In this document: positions 13,519 through 26,020 of the stretch, one piece after another
How the letters are laid out: every line of letters starts with the position of its first letter
How positions within the stretch are numbered: position 1 is the first letter of the stretch
DNA from: Eopsaltria australis
Lineage: Eukaryota > Chordata > Aves > Passeriformes > Petroicidae
Length of the DNA: 64,000 nt
Direction of reading: 5' to 3'
Assembly: GCA_034509425.1 (NCBI GenBank)
Contig: JAVTVJ010011652.1
Span: 6,625,501 to 6,689,500 of the forward strand
Made by a program: the position numbers and the translations under genes
Notes under the pieces: model-generated
What the model saw: the letters and a program-made list of their open reading frames with translations, nothing else
Database searches by the model: none
What the model was told of the DNA's origin: nothing

Positions 13519-13853
13519 GCATCTGGGCAAAGAAGGCTGGGCCCCAGCTTCATATCTGAAGAAAGCTAAAGATGATCTTCCATCGAGGAAAAAGAACTTA
13601 ACTGGGCCAGTGGAAATCATAGGAAACATCATGGAGATCAGTAACCTGCTGAACAAGAAATCATCTACTGACAAGGAAGCTCAAGTAGAAAATGAGTCTG
13701 CAGAAACTCATATCACCAAGAAGGAAATCAGTTTGCCCATCCTGTGCAATGACTCCAATGGCAATGCCATGATGACTCCAGACAAGCAGGCTTCCAAACT
13801 GGCCCAGGGATCCCCAGCCATTGCAAGGATAGCACCACAAAGAGCTCAAATCA
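13519..13853 (+). CDS. SH3PXD2A: TKS5 scaffold: end of SH3 domain 2 and following linker
   Basis: This internal exon (335 bp) has acceptor TCTCTGCAG and donor A|GTAAGG. The leading G completes Arg, 111 codons follow, and a final A starts Ser. The first ~15 residues (HLGKEGWAPASYLKKA) close SH3-2, with the conserved GW and ALYDY-fold terminal PASYL. The rest is a linker with GPVEIIGNIMEISNLLNKK, KKEISLPILCN and LAQGSPAIARIAPQRAQIS, segments I recognise as typical of SH3PXD2A and absent from SH3PXD2B. The middle of the linker (around DKEAQVENESAETH) is less conserved in my recollection of mammalian TKS5. No break is seen. Confidence 0.97.
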
Positions 13854-14706
13854 GTAAGGCAGTAAAATAGTCTGGGTTTTCACAGGCTTGGGATGAATTC
13901 TTGTTCTCTGCCTTTCAGAGCTGGCATTGCCTGTCACCTAAGGTCCCATTTGTCCTGGCCTTACAGCCAAGTTCACACAAACAGACCTTTGACAGTCTGT
14001 AGCTGTATGAATAGGAACTCCAGAATGTGATCTTTCACTAGCAGGGATAGAATTTAACTTCACTTTATACACAGGCTTGGCTGGTGGTTCTTTATCTTAT
14101 CCTGCATGTGTTTACTTTGTTAATTTTTCCAGAGAAGAACACTTTTTTTCTTTTGAACACTCTAAATTGTGCCCTTCTACCCCAGAAATGGAGATGATGT
14201 GATGGCACATTCAAGTTGAAGAGACCACCTGTGTCTACTCTTGCGTTTGCTCTGCTGTTTTCCTGGGGGCAAGGTGTTACCATGTTTTTACTGCTTCATC
14301 TGCAAAATGTGCTATTCTGTGCAAGGAATGACAAAATGCTATGAGAGAGGATAGTGTGAGTGTTCAGTGAATTATTTTTACTGCTGGGGGAAAAATAGGT
14401 ATTAGGCCAGTTCTTTGTTGGCCAGTCTCCAATGGAGCTGGTCAGTTCCAGTAGAAAATACAATCCACTACTTTCTGGCAGTGATTTCTTCTTAAATTTA
14501 CTGGCTTAGGAAAGATGAATAGCTAAGCTACCTTGGTATTTCTAATATACCCTCATACTTTCCTATCTTGTTTCATAGAGATACCTTAAATATTACAAAT
14601 ACTGACTTCTATTCTCAAACTGTGTAACAGCAGAGAGCTGCTGAAAAAAGTGTTTAGCAGTACTTGTGAAGTTAAATAAACTCTCCCTGTTCCCTTTCCT
14701 GCTCAG

Positions 14707-14756
14707 GTTCTCCAAATCTAAGAACAAGACCGCCCCCACGAAGAGAGTCCAGTCTG
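14707..14756 (+). CDS. SH3PXD2A: TKS5 scaffold: 50-bp exon with the RPPPRR proline motif
   Basis: This small exon follows CTGCTCAG and is followed by the donor GTGTGT. Two bases complete the Ser codon begun in the previous exon, then 16 codons read SPNLRTRPPPRRESSL. The RPPPRR run is the proline-rich motif between SH3-2 and SH3-3, a likely SH3 ligand. The length is not a multiple of three, so skipping would break the frame and the exon should be constitutive. The coding match across both junctions (AQIS|SPNL and SSL|GFQ) is exact for TKS5. It is too short to be noticed as an open frame by itself. Confidence 0.95.
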
Positions 14757-16859
14757 GTGTGTATTGGTTTATGGTTTATCTTAGCAGTGGGTAGGTGTCT
14801 GGGTGCTTTGTGAGACTTTGTGCAGCTGTACAAGATGGGAGGGTTCCTTTATTTGCATGCATGTTCATTTCACTGTTTAAGTGTTGAGCAGACCTCAGGG
14901 CATCCTGATGATAAATCAGGTTTTCTGTTATTCAAAATGTTGCACCAGCTAATCAGGTCTGAAGGGAGAACATGATAAAGCTGCTGTGTTCTGTGCATGA
15001 GCATTAAAACCTGTGTGGCTGACTCAGAAGGTTTAAGTTCCTCTGGGTGTCCTTAGCCCAGACTGAAACTTTTGACCTTCTCTTGACTTAAGCAACTGGG
15101 AATGTGTCCCCTCCTTCCATTGCTGCCACCTTTGAGGTGGCTAAACTTCTTTCCTGTGCATGTTTAAAGTGGCTTGGAATCTATGGAAGGATGTATGCTA
15201 CAGAAGCAAGATCCCCTATGATTTCTTATTCCCAAAGCTAGAATTCTGGAAGTTTGTACCAATTTGAGATTAGAACTGTCATCTTCAATAGGAACTAGTC
15301 AGTAGTGTATTTATATAAAAGTCATGCTAATAGCTTGTTTATCTAGGCAATACATAGTGTTTAATCTTTGCTGTACCCTTTATGAGCAGTATGCGACTTG
15401 TAATTTTTCTGTCACCAGAGATGCTTCTTAACAAACTACATGAATAGCATATTAGCATTTTCTTCCTATTTTTCTTTGCCTTATTTTCAATTAGACTTCG
15501 TTTTGGCAAGACTATGACACTTAATCCCATGCTAAAAATAACAGTGATATTATATGTGAAACCCTGAGCATATCTGCTGTTTCCAATTATCTTCATTTAA
15601 TCCAAACCATCCTATTATCTGAAGGCATTTCATTATACTGTGCTTCTGCTGTATTTCAGCATTTATAGTGCAGAAACATCCAATTATAACATTGTTAGAC
15701 ACGGTTCCTAAGGTGCAGAGATGCACTCTGTGTGAAATGCCACATGCTGTGCGTGATGAAACATCAACTGTTAGTTACAGAAAGGGTATCATAGAAATGG
15801 AGGAGCGGGAGAATAAAGCACAGTATGTGATTTGCCCTTCTCCCATTGATGGCTCAGGATCATTTTGTGTCTTTGTCTGTCCTGTATTTGTCTGTGGATG
15901 CTCTGACCTTTGGTTCTTTCATAGAACCCTAAGTAGTGAAATGTAGAATCTGTGCAGCTTTACCATCATCTAGCTGTCCTGCAGATGAGCACTGTGCTAA
16001 TGTGAAAAGCTTTCAATGTTGTAATTCCTGAAAGGACCATTATCCTATTTATCACCTTAAAAAATAATTGTAGCAAAGTCTAAAATGTGGCAGCTTAATG
16101 TAAAGGCACTTAGCTTTTAGAGGAGTCTGATACACTGCCAGAATGGCTGTAAATAGCAGTGTCCCACTTCTTGTAGAGCCTTTATAAAGATTGTGTTGGG
16201 ATTGAGTAGAGGTTCTGAGTCTGTTATGGGGAGGAACTGGAATTGTTTTGATCAAGCAATAAAGTCCTTCCTTTCTAGCACTTCAGCTGTGCAAAGCTAG
16301 GAGGTCTATGATATTATCCTTGTTTCTTGCTACAAGAGATGCCCATTAGCGCATATCACTGACTAATTCAGATTAGTCCAGCAGCAGATTAATAGCAGTA
16401 ATTCGTTTGGATTACATTTTAAAATAGTATGTTTAATGACAGGCAGAATCAGTTAGGGGTCTGTTGCAATGCGGTTTTCTGCAGTTGTGGTGTGTCATCC
16501 AGAGCTCAGTCTTTCTGGACAAAATCTCAGCACAAATGGGCTGCTCTTAGTGTGACAGAGATGGCAGCTCACTCTTTATCGCCCATGAGTAAAACATTTT
16601 ACTGTTCAGGTAAAGATTATAGCAGTTTTAATAGTTGGTGAAGGTGGCATGAGCAGTGCATATATTGAAAGGCTTTTCTCTTTTAACCCATATCAATACA
16701 TCAGCTCCTGCTCTGGAGAAGTAGGCACTTATCATTAAGAAGTAGCACAGGAAGAAGGAAGACTTTATTCTTAGTGAATAAAAGCAATTTTTTTTTCATA
16801 CTGCTGTTCAGCTGTCTGTTTCTTTGGTTTAAATGAACAAAGCATCCTATTTGCCGTAG
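14757..16859 (+). other. SH3PXD2A: SH3PXD2A intron
   Basis: This 2.1-kb intron runs from GTGTGT to TTGCCGTAG. It contains no exon that I can support. A homeodomain-site-rich patch at about 16340-16440 (several ATTA cores) may be a conserved non-coding element. Confidence 0.8.
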
Positions 16860-16979
16860 GGTTTTCAGTTACCCAAGCCACCAGAGCCACCCTCCGTGGA
16901 AGTGGAATATTACACCATTGCTGAATTCCAGTCATGCATCTCTGATGGCATCAGCTTTCGTGGAGGACAAAAAGCAGAG
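16860..16979 (+). CDS. SH3PXD2A: TKS5 scaffold: exon with the first part of SH3 domain 3
   Basis: This 120-bp exon is in phase 0 at both ends, with acceptor TTGCCGTAG and donor GAG|GTGAGC. Its 40 codons begin [18 protein letters not shown] and continue into [20 protein letters not shown]. The proline-rich start continues the RPPPRR linker. From EYYTIAEF onward it is the N-terminal half of SH3-3, completed in the next exon. Removing the exon would keep the frame but destroy SH3-3, so functional skipping is unlikely. Confidence 0.97.
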
Positions 16980-17111
16980 GTGAGCCTTAACAGTGTGCCT
17001 GGAAAAATTGTAATATTCATCTGTTGCATGGGAATGGATTGGAAGGGGAGGAGTGGGAAGCAGTGAGTTGAGACTTTTGTCTTAAGTAACATGTTCCTTG
17101 TTGCTTCTTAG

Positions 17112-19007
17112 GTTATAGAAAAGAATTCTGGTGGCTGGTGGTATGTGCAGATTGGAGAGAAGGAAGGATGGGCTCCAGCATCTTACATTGACAAGAGAAA
17201 GAAACCGAACTTGAACAGAAGAACCAGTACTTTAACCCGCCCAAAGGTTCCTCCCCCAGCACCTCCCAGTAAACCAAAAGACTCTGAAGAAGGAACAGCT
17301 CCTGGAGCGATTTCTTCAGGAGATGCCCAGGACTCTCCCCATAAGCTGAAATACGAAGAACCTGAGTATGATGTGCCTGCCTTTGGCTTTGACTCTGAGT
17401 GCGAAGTGAGTGAAAGTCATCATGAAGAGGGCACTCCTGAGAAACGACTGTTTCAGCCCCTCAAGCCCTCACCTGTGTCATCACTTCAGAAAGCTAAGTT
17501 CAAAGTAGGAGAGTCTTCAGAAGAAGTTGCTCATGAAGAAGAAACCATCTATGAGAACGAGGGTTTCAGGCGTTATGTGGAAGATGCTTTGTCCAATAAG
17601 GAATCTAGCGGGGATTCTGATTCTCAGAAAAGCTCCTCTCTGTCCTTGATCCGAAGGAATTCTCCATGTTCTAGCTCTCCTCAGTCATCACTTGTGAAGC
17701 TCAAGACAGACAAAAACATCCAGCCTGATCTTGGAAAATGTCACTTTTCCAGGAGTGAGGAGACAAAACCAAGATCAGCTTCAGATGTCGGCTTACGTAG
17801 TGTGCCAAGAACGGGCATGAAGAAAGATCCCGGGCAGAGCCCTTCCATCAGAGCAAAGCCAATCGTTAGGCCCAAACCCTTCCTGAACAAGGCAGACTCT
17901 CAGAGCCAAGAAAAGATGGATATTAGCACTTTAAGGCGTCAGCTGAGGCCAACTGGGCAGCTCAGAGGTGGACTGAAAGGTTCAAGAAGTGAAGAGTCTG
18001 CGAGCCCCCCCCGCACAGCTTCTGAGAACCAGGACGACCCTGTTCGGAGAAGCTCGGCTGATCTTATCACAGCTCCTTCCCGCAGCATCTTCTGCTCCAG
18101 CCATACAGCCAAAACTGAGCAAGAAAATGACTCCAGATGTTTCTATGTGACCACTGATTCATACCAAAAGGTACAGGATTCTGAAATTTGCTTCCCAGCA
18201 GGAGTAGAAGTGGAAGTGCTGGAAAAGCAAGCCAGTGGATGGTGGTACCTGAAGTACGGAGACATGGAAGGCTGGGCTCCTTCCCATTATTTGGCTCTCC
18301 CTGATAACCAACGAGAGACTACATCAGCAGAGAGTGATTCCTCATTTGCCAGGAACAGGAAAAATGAAAACAAGTCAAACAGTTTAGAGAAGATAGAGAA
18401 GAGGGTTCAGGCTTTGAACACCATCAACCAGAGCAAACGTGCAACACCACCCATCCCAAGCAAACCTCCTGGTGGCTTTTCAAAAGCATCGGGACCAGTT
18501 AAAATGAGGAACGGTGTGAGGCAACTTGCTGTCCGTCCGCAGTCAGTGTTTGTGTCTCCACCACCAAAGGATAACAACCTGTCATGCTCCTTGCGCAGAA
18601 ATGAGTCTTTAACAACTACAGATCAGCTTAGGACCGTCCGTCGGAATTCCTCCTTCAGCAACGCGTGGTCACAGCCTGGTGACACCAAGGGAAAGCAGCC
18701 GGAGCGGCTGGGCACAGAGAGCTCTGAGATCACCTCCAACCTCCCAACGCAGAGGAATGGGATCCCCGTGTCCACAGTCAGGCCAAAGCCCATCGAGAAA
18801 TCCCAGTTCATCCACAATAATCTCAAGGACATCTATGTTTCAATTGCAGACTACGAAGGGGATGAGGAGACTGCGGGGTTTCAGGAAGGTGTCTGCATGG
18901 AGGTCCTCGAAAGGAACCCGAATGGCTGGTGGTACTGCCAGATCATGAATGGGGTGAAGCCATTCAAAGGCTGGGTGCCCTCAAATTATTTGGAGAAAAA
19001 GAACTAA
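17112..19007 (+). CDS. SH3PXD2A: TKS5 scaffold: terminal coding exon with SH3 domains 3 (end), 4 and 5
   Basis: The last coding exon follows GCTTCTTAG and runs 631 codons to TAA. In order it holds the end of SH3-3 (GGWWYVQIGEKEGWAPASYI, to about 17205), a proline-rich RPKVPPPAPPSKPK, tyrosine motifs EPEYDVP (Tyr near 17367) and TIYENEGF (Tyr near 17550, a YxN Grb2-type SH2 consensus), a long Ser-rich linker, SH3-4 (about 18138-18300, ASGWWYLKYGDMEGWAPSHY), TPPIPSKPPGG, and SH3-5 at the extreme C terminus (about 18828-19004, NPNGWWYCQI to NYLEKKN). In the family SH3-5 binds ADAM proteases and the tyrosines are Src targets. The Ser-rich tract found in mammalian TKS5 before KPRSASD is missing here. 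About 839 residues of TKS5 are encoded in the window; human TKS5 is about 1130 residues. Confidence 0.98.
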   Translation, partial: VIEKNSGGWWYVQIGEKEGWAPASYIDKRKKPNLNRRTSTLTRPKVPPPAPPSKPKDSEEGTAPGAISSGDAQDSPHKLKYEEPEYDVPAFGFDSECEVSESHHEEGTPEKRLFQPLKPSPVSSLQKAKFKVGESSEEVAHEEETIYENEGFRRYVEDALSNKESSGDSDSQKSSSLSLIRRNSPCSSSPQSSLVKLKTDKNIQPDLGKCHFSRSEETKPRSASDVGLRSVPRTGMKKDPGQSPSIRAKPIVRPKPFLNKADSQSQEKMDISTLRRQLRPTGQLRGGLKGSRSEESASPPRTASENQDDPVRRSSADLITAPSRSIFCSSHTAKTEQENDSRCFYVTTDSYQKVQDSEICFPAGVEVEVLEKQASGWWYLKYGDMEGWAPSHYLALPDNQRETTSAESDSSFARNRKNENKSNSLEKIEKRVQALNTINQSKRATPPIPSKPPGGFSKASGPVKMRNGVRQLAVRPQSVFVSPPPKDNNLSCSLRRNESLTTTDQLRTVRRNSSFSNAWSQPGDTKGKQPERLGTESSEITSNLPTQRNGIPVSTVRPKPIEKSQFIHNNLKDIYVSIADYEGDEETAGFQEGVCMEVLERNPNGWWYCQIMNGVKPFKGWVPSNYLEKKN

Positions 19008-20811
19008 TATTGCAATATCCTTAACCTCCCTAATTTATACTGTTCCTGCTGTGTACATGTGGAAAAAACAATTGCTACACAAAAAGACGTTTCCCTGTGC
19101 TCCAGTTTGTACAAAGGAGTCTATACTGAGGACAAATCTGCCATGTTCTGGAGAGGTTTGTGGGGTTTATATGTTGTAAGCAACTACAAGGAAGATGCAG
19201 CATAGTCAAATGCCTTTTTGTGAAGTTGTTAATAATCTTGTATGTGTAACAGGGTATGACATCCCATCCTTCCCATTATTGATAGGAAACCAAATGTGTG
19301 CCTTTTGTGAAAGAAATACACATGCATCTACTTGGGGAGTTCTGTGCCAAACTGTTTTATGATCTTGGCTCCCTTTCTCCTCATTTTTGTCCATACGTGG
19401 AATACTCAAGAGTTCTGAATGCTTTTCCACAACTTACAGTGAGAAGCAAATGAAAGTTTCTGAAACACAGAGGGACTCTAATCCTTTGGAGATGTTCACT
19501 TTTTTTTTTTTTTTTTTTTACTATACTCAACAGTTGGTAGGTCCAGAGTTGGAGCCTTTTCATCGTGGAGAGTTTTGGTCTCCGACTTCAGTGTTGTTAT
19601 GGCTGACTCACCGGAAAAGGCCATCAGGTGGTGTGGGTTGGGGGCTTTTTTTTCCTTTCATTCTGTCTTGTTCTTTGAGTTGGGATTTCAGGTGTTCAAG
19701 GGCAGTGATGCCTACTGGTGCTTGTGAAAACAAACCTACAAACCCCTTGCTTAAGCATGTCTGTTACTGTGTAGGCTTCATGTTTGGTTCTATGCCTGAC
19801 TCCTGCCAGGTGATACTGGTTGATTCTCTTCCCAGAGTTGGGTTTCTCAAAACTTTATCAAAGTCAACAAAGTCCCTTCAAGACACTAAAGACAAAGCTG
19901 TCAAATGTGTTAATTCTTGTTTTGCCCTCTGGTCCAAATCCAAGGGTGCTGACTGCTGGCAGGGCCCACCAAGATATTAGTGAGAAATATTTGTAACCTT
20001 CTGCAACATCAGTGTTTACAATGAGTGGAAAAAAAAAAAAAGCCATCAAACTCAGTCTGCACATAATTTGTATATTTTTGGGGAATTGCTTTTGTGGTTT
20101 GTTTTTGTCTTTTCTGTGCATTCTGAGTTTACTGTATTTTCTTTGTGTGTATGTATGTCTGGTTTTAGCAGAAAAGATTTAAAACTGAAGTAGAAGCCAA
20201 ATATATGTTTCTGTTCCCACTTGAATCCAAAGAGTAAATCAGTACTGGAAAGTGGGCCTGGGTTTCTCAGGCTCAGAGATTTAATATCAAAATAATTTGG
20301 TCTACAATCCATCTAACCAGGTAGCTGCCTCTTCTAGTTCCAGTTCTGTTTGCCTTTCTTAATTCATGCTTTGAAATGTGGCACACAGTGTGGGTAGTGT
20401 GGGAAATGGAAGAGATATCCATTGGAAAAGTTATTTGGGAGGTAACCTTGTACTGTAAACATAATTTACTAAATCCCAACTGTGCTTAAGGAAGTCATGC
20501 TTGGGGGTTTTCTTAAATGGCCTTGTTAATCACTCAAGATCAGTACCTAATTCCTTTAAGTAATAGGCAGCATTGTCAATCTGTTCTAAGGGGGAGGGGC
20601 AGACCATTTCACTACTGGTTTACACAAAGCATTACATGCTCTTTTTTCCACCGGAATTTCATTCTGATTGGGCTTGGAAGTTAAAGGTTATAAAGGCTTC
20701 AAAATAGCTGGGATCAAGGGGCTCAGTAAAATAGCACAACAATACCATATGATACTGGGGATGTTTCACTGCCAAAAAGAAAATTGGGAAATTTGTGTTT
20801 GTTGTTCTTGT

Positions 20812-20853
20812 CTTTTTCCTTTTTTTTTCTTTTTTCTTTTTTTTCCTTTTCTT

Positions 20854-20885
<32 letters not shown>

Positions 20886-20890
20886 ATGTG
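20812..20890. repeat. T/C-rich tract followed by TG microsatellite
   Basis: About 65 nearly uninterrupted pyrimidines, mostly T, run directly into GTGTGTGTGTATGTG. It lies in the predicted 3' UTR of SH3PXD2A. In RNA it would be a U-rich/UG-rich stretch able to bind PTB- or CELF-type proteins, but this is inference; it may simply be an unstable microsatellite. Confidence 0.9.
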
Positions 20891-23800
20891 GTTTGGGGGT
20901 TTCATTAATTTCCATGATAACACTGAGAGAGTTGCCTACAGCTAATGTGACTGATGTCCTTTTGGTAGCTGAAACAACATCCAGGTGCCACAACTACCGG
21001 CTACAAGCAGTGCTGTGGTTGGAGCAGCTCTCTACATGCAGGTTGGGAGGGGAGGCTGTTTGTTTGTGATCCCTTTAAATTGTGGTGGCAGGAGGAGGAG
21101 GTGTAACTGCACAACAGCTCATATCACAGTGCGGGGTCCTCTTTGTACCTTAATGTCTCACCATTTGATGTGTAACTATGTCCAGTTAGCTACATCTTAT
21201 GGGTGTGTCTGTGAGACATTGTGGCCCTGTCTCTCATACTTCTCCCCATTTTCAATTGTACTAATATGGTAGCAGCCATAAAAGACTGCTGGAGCTGTTG
21301 TGAGATTATAATAGAAGTATTATATTCTTCTGCTGGACAGTATTAAATAGAGCAATACATAGAGTTATCTGCTAGATTGCAGTACTAATAGTAGTGACTT
21401 AGTGATTCGTATTAATGTTATGATTTATTTTAACAATAATGATGCGGAAGTGGTTCATTATTTTGAATTAATGCACTTTAACATGAAAATAAACCAAAAT
21501 GGAAGCCAATGCAGAGAACTAAGTGCATTATTTAAAGGTGCAGTATATAATTATCATTTTCTTGAAGCACATATTTATTAAGAATTAACTTATTATTTAA
21601 AATATTCTAAAGTTTTGTTTAAAGACATTCCCACTAGGTCATCTCTTTGGGGCATGTAAAGCACAGCTCCCAGATCTTCTGCATTGAGCCACTGAATTCT
21701 CTGAGTATGGTATGGCCTGGCATCAGCCCCTGTCCAAAGAGGAAGAGCAACAAGGAAACAAAAGAGCCCAGACTACTGGAAATACTTTGCATCCAGCAAA
21801 GCCAAGCACAGGGCACCTGTGAACTGCAGGAGTCCTTGCAGGGTGTGGGGTGGCACAGGTGTTTTTGGCTGACAGTTCCAGTGCCTGGCTGCCGTGTGCC
21901 TTGCACAGGGCTGGCCCCAGTGGATGCAAGTTCTCTGTGAGGCTTGGGTTAGGAGGCTTCAGGATTTGCCTGAGACAGCTCTGTAAGAGATGTCTGTCTG
22001 TCCCACAGCTCCTGTTCCATCTTGCTGGCTTGCTTCTCCAGCTCTGGCTATTGCAGGGAGGTGGTTTGCAGTGCTGCAGGCAGGGCAGGGTGATAGAGGG
22101 TGTGGGTGCCTGCAGTACTGCCAGGGTTTTCTCATTCAGCAGCCCCATGGCTCAGTTGCTCCTTCATCCCATCTCAAAGGCTTCATGCCCTCCTGAGGAG
22201 GGGCCAGACCCTGTACATGGGCTGCAGAGCCACACCTGTGGCCTCCCTCTGCCCTCACATGTACCAGCAAAAAGGATGGGGTGCAGATGATGTACTTGGT
22301 GCCAGAAATTATTGTTGGCCACCACTTGGCACACTGGCTTCCACCTTGGTGGAAAAGCTTCCATTTGTGCTTCCCTTCACGTGGTGGTTGTTTTGGCTGC
22401 TTGTGTTTAAAAGGGCACTTTTAAAACAAATACCCCCAATTCAATTTTTCCCCCTCCTGTCTCTACCATTGTCATAGCATCTCTCACTGAGGCCTCTTTT
22501 TTTTTGATTCTGTCAGCTGAGAGATATCAAGAAAATAGTTATTTTTTCCATCAGCGAGCAGCTAGTTTTGGTCAATTCTACTGATACCCGAAATAGCAAA
22601 CCCTTCACTCTTAGCTGTGAAACAGAGGGAAAGGCCTTAAGCTACATCAGAAAAGCTGACTGCAGGGCAGGAAAACCTGGCAGAGTACTCAGAGGACAGT
22701 GTAGTGCTAGAAGTGTTTTAGCTCTTTTCTAAAAATTTTAACGTCGCCTTTTATTTCCTAAATTTGTCAGAACTGACACTGGATCAAGAGCAATATTTAA
22801 ATGTCATGTACACCTCAGTGAACACTCAATGCAGAAATCAATAGTACTGTTTAAATTTCTTTCTGGTTTATTCCTGAACCAGATTGTTAAGAGGAAGAGT
22901 CTGCAGGGGCTTGAGCAAAGCCATTTGCAGCTGAAGGGGGCCCTCCTCTGGGCAGAGAGGCAGCTGCTTTTGCTGTCTTGCTCTCACCCACTCTCTATTT
23001 TCCAAAAAGCCTTGAATTTGGACCAGCAGAAATTCCAATCTCCAATGCCAGAGAACAGAATTAAAGAATGTGAAAATTGTGTCTTGCTGTATACTGCAAC
23101 TTTAATAATAATGAGCACTTCTGAGTTCGTTATTGAGGTTTATATAATGCCTGAAAAGTTTATTTGCTGGTTTCCCTTGTCTCCCCTTTCAAAACACTTT
23201 CTCATAACAGCAAGAGTCATGCATTTTGTTAAGAGTCCTTCCCCATGGGAGGCAATTCCTGTTCATTGTTTTAGATGTCACCCCATGCAATGGGGGAGTG
23301 TAGTCACATGTACCAGTCCTTTGCAAGCCAAACCTTTCAAGATAAAAGAGATGATGGGCGCATGTTGGGGTACTTAACTGATGTGTCAACAGGAAGGTTT
23401 TAAACTGATGTATTCAATAATAGCAGATACACAATAGGGAAAGATTGAAATTGTCTTGCAGCTAGACTCTTCAAAATGGAAATTCACATCTACATGGGTA
23501 TAGCTAAAAAATGCATTTGTCCCTTGTGGATGTGCACCCCAAAGACTCCTTCCATTATGATGCTATAAAGTTTGACGAAGGCATTATATAATTGTTTTCA
23601 TCACTTTCAGATCTTAATGAATCATATTTTATTGTAATATATATTCATTGCTTCCCTCAGTTAAAAAGAAAGTTACTGCTTTTATCTTATATGAAAAACA
23701 AGGGAATTTGATAAAGCATTCATTATTTTCATATTACTAGTATTAACAGAATAGAACTAGTACTATTTAATTTTAGATCTTCATAGCTAGCTTGTTAATA

Positions 23801-25562
23801 ACTCATATTTTCCTGTGTTGTATCCTACTATTTTTTCTATTTTTTCCCAAATACTCTACATTCTTGAGAAAAAGCAAATCCAATGAGTGGATAAGTGCAA
23901 TATTCATAGAATAAACAGGCCCCTCATCCAGGACTTGGAGTGGAACGTGCAGTGTGAAATGTTTGCAATTCTCTATTCATGCACTCTTAGGGGAAGGGGA
24001 AATGCAGGGGAGAGGACAGCTGGATGAAAACAGGACCATTGGGTAGGTAGAGAGTGACAGCTGGGGTGGCTTGGGTTGGGATTGGCTGCTTTCCATAAAA
24101 AAGTATCACTTGTTAGTGAAAGTGTAAGGATTATGCAGCACATTGCCAGGATTATGTATAGAATGTACATTACCATCCTCATCAATACAGGACTCTGAGC
24201 TATGCTTGAAACACTCTGTGTGTCATCCATGCATGATTCTGTCCTTTGGTTTGTCTCTGCTGCTCACGTCCTCTGTTGCGCTTCAGAATTGATGGTAACT
24301 TCAGAAGAGAAAATAATTCTGCTGGTGCAGTCCCAAGTTTGGATACTGCATTGTTAATTGTATTTATTGCAAGAGCTGTGGGATTATTTTTACAGGTCCT
24401 TTCTTTTCTGTCCTTATTGTTAACCTAAGAAGAAAAAGTCTCCCTTTTATCTGGGTTGATTCTCACCTGCAGAATTTCACGGATGTTTTGGATATTGGTT
24501 TCATATTTCTTGGCTTGCAAAGGTGCATCTCTCAGGTCCTAAATAAAGTTGGGCAGAAACTTTGCTCTTCAAAAGAGGTATTGTCTTAAATTCTATTTGA
24601 ATGGAAGGAGAACTTCCATCTGTCAAAAGTAATGTGACTTTACAGGTAGCAGCAAAACCTACTACCTTTTTAAAACTGGACTATTTTTGTAAGGTGCAAG
24701 AGAAATGTGAAAGCCAGAGCACTTGGCTCTCTGAACTCTGGGAAGTGCATCTCCTGTGGCTCTAGTTCATTACTCTGGAGAGGGGATGTACCTCAGTTTT
24801 CTACTTAATTTTTGTCCTGCTGTTCTTAATTTTGTCAAAAAAGCCTTAATATTACCAGAGACCTTTGCATTCAAACAGAAAAACTGAATTCTGCAGCTGT
24901 ACTGAAATAGTACCAAACACATGATTTTGAAAAACCTCTAATACTTTACCAATTAGGAATCTGGTTTTGAGGAACCAGCTTAATTCTTTAATGCTCTTGT
25001 CTAAACTGGCAAGAAGCCCACGAGCATCAGTAGAGTTACACTGACAGAAGACACTTGTGGATGCTGAGCATGGACCGTTCTCAGCAAAAGCAAGCTCTGT
25101 GCACTCTGTTCCTCCACCGTCAAAGAGTGCACAGGACTGCTTAGCCTTGGTGCTGCCCTGCCATGATCCACTATGCTGCAAATCTTGCAGCTCTTTAAAA
25201 TCAGCTGGAGCTTTGCTGCTATTTGCTGCTGGTTTTCCATCACCAGCAGCTCCTTCTCTGTCAGCTTCAGATGCTATTTAGCCACATAGTGAAGTGCTGT
25301 GTATCAGTGCAGTGTTTGATAGCTGCCAACAGTACCAGTAAGGTGGTCTGAGAGCATATGTTTGTCTAAGTTATTTTGTTTTCATTTGCTTTTCGTTGCT
25401 TGCTAGAAGCAGGGACCAGCACTGCGATGATGCATGGGGAATGTGTCCGCACACTTGAACTGTCTGGTGGCCTCTGCTAACACTGCCCAGTGTTTGTGTT
25501 GCTCTTTCTCTCCCTCTGTGCTGCTCAGTAGTCGTGTCTGTTGTGTGTGTCTGTAATTTTCA

Positions 25563-25568
25563 AATAAA
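25563..25568 (+). terminator. SH3PXD2A: Poly(A) signal AATAAA, proximal candidate for SH3PXD2A
   Basis: AATAAA is preceded by a UG-rich stretch (TGTTGTGTGTGTCTGT) and a U-rich AATTTTC. This fits a real 3' end, with cleavage expected 10-30 bases on. It may be an alternative to the site at 26021. Confidence 0.55.
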
Positions 25569-26020
25569 GTACTGTACGAAAGGTCAGATCCAGAAGCCCC
25601 CAGTCAGCTGGCTTTGGCTTGGGATGTAGGTTGCTGTTGCTGCTTTTCCTCCTCCGTCTTAGACCCAATTTGGAGCAAAGCACAGGTGTCTGTAAAAAGT
25701 CACCCACAACTCTGCTTCGGGGTGTCAGTTCTGTGGGGTGTGCATGCATTGCCAAGGGTAGAATGAGGAGATCTTTTTCTCTTGGGTGCCCTTGCATCAG
25801 GGCTGGGACTGTGCAGCAAGTCCTGGGTCGGGAGCTGCGCCGCACTGCGTGCAGGCACGGCTGGCATAGGCAGAACAAACTAGTTTCCCTCATTTTATAT
25901 TGTCAGGGCTGGGCTGGTCCCATCAACTATGTTCTTCATTTGTTCTTGCAACAAGGTAGTGTTGATTTTTAGTTGGAGAGTGCAATTTTTTTTTTTTGTT
26001 TTGTGTTTGGATTTTTTATA

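Noticed and set aside
16860..19007. Assignment of the left gene to SH3PXD2B (TKS4)
   Set aside because: There are four SH3 domains in the window with a fifth expected upstream, and SH3PXD2A-specific linkers (MEISNLLNKK, QEKMDISTLRRQLRP) match TKS5. TKS4 has only four SH3 domains in total.
19387..19980. 197-codon open frame on the + strand after the SH3PXD2A stop codon
   Set aside because: It lies in the 3' UTR, includes a phenylalanine run made by a poly-T tract, and resembles no family.
22829..23377. 182-codon open frame on the + strand
   Set aside because: It is within the predicted 3' UTR and has no conserved motif.
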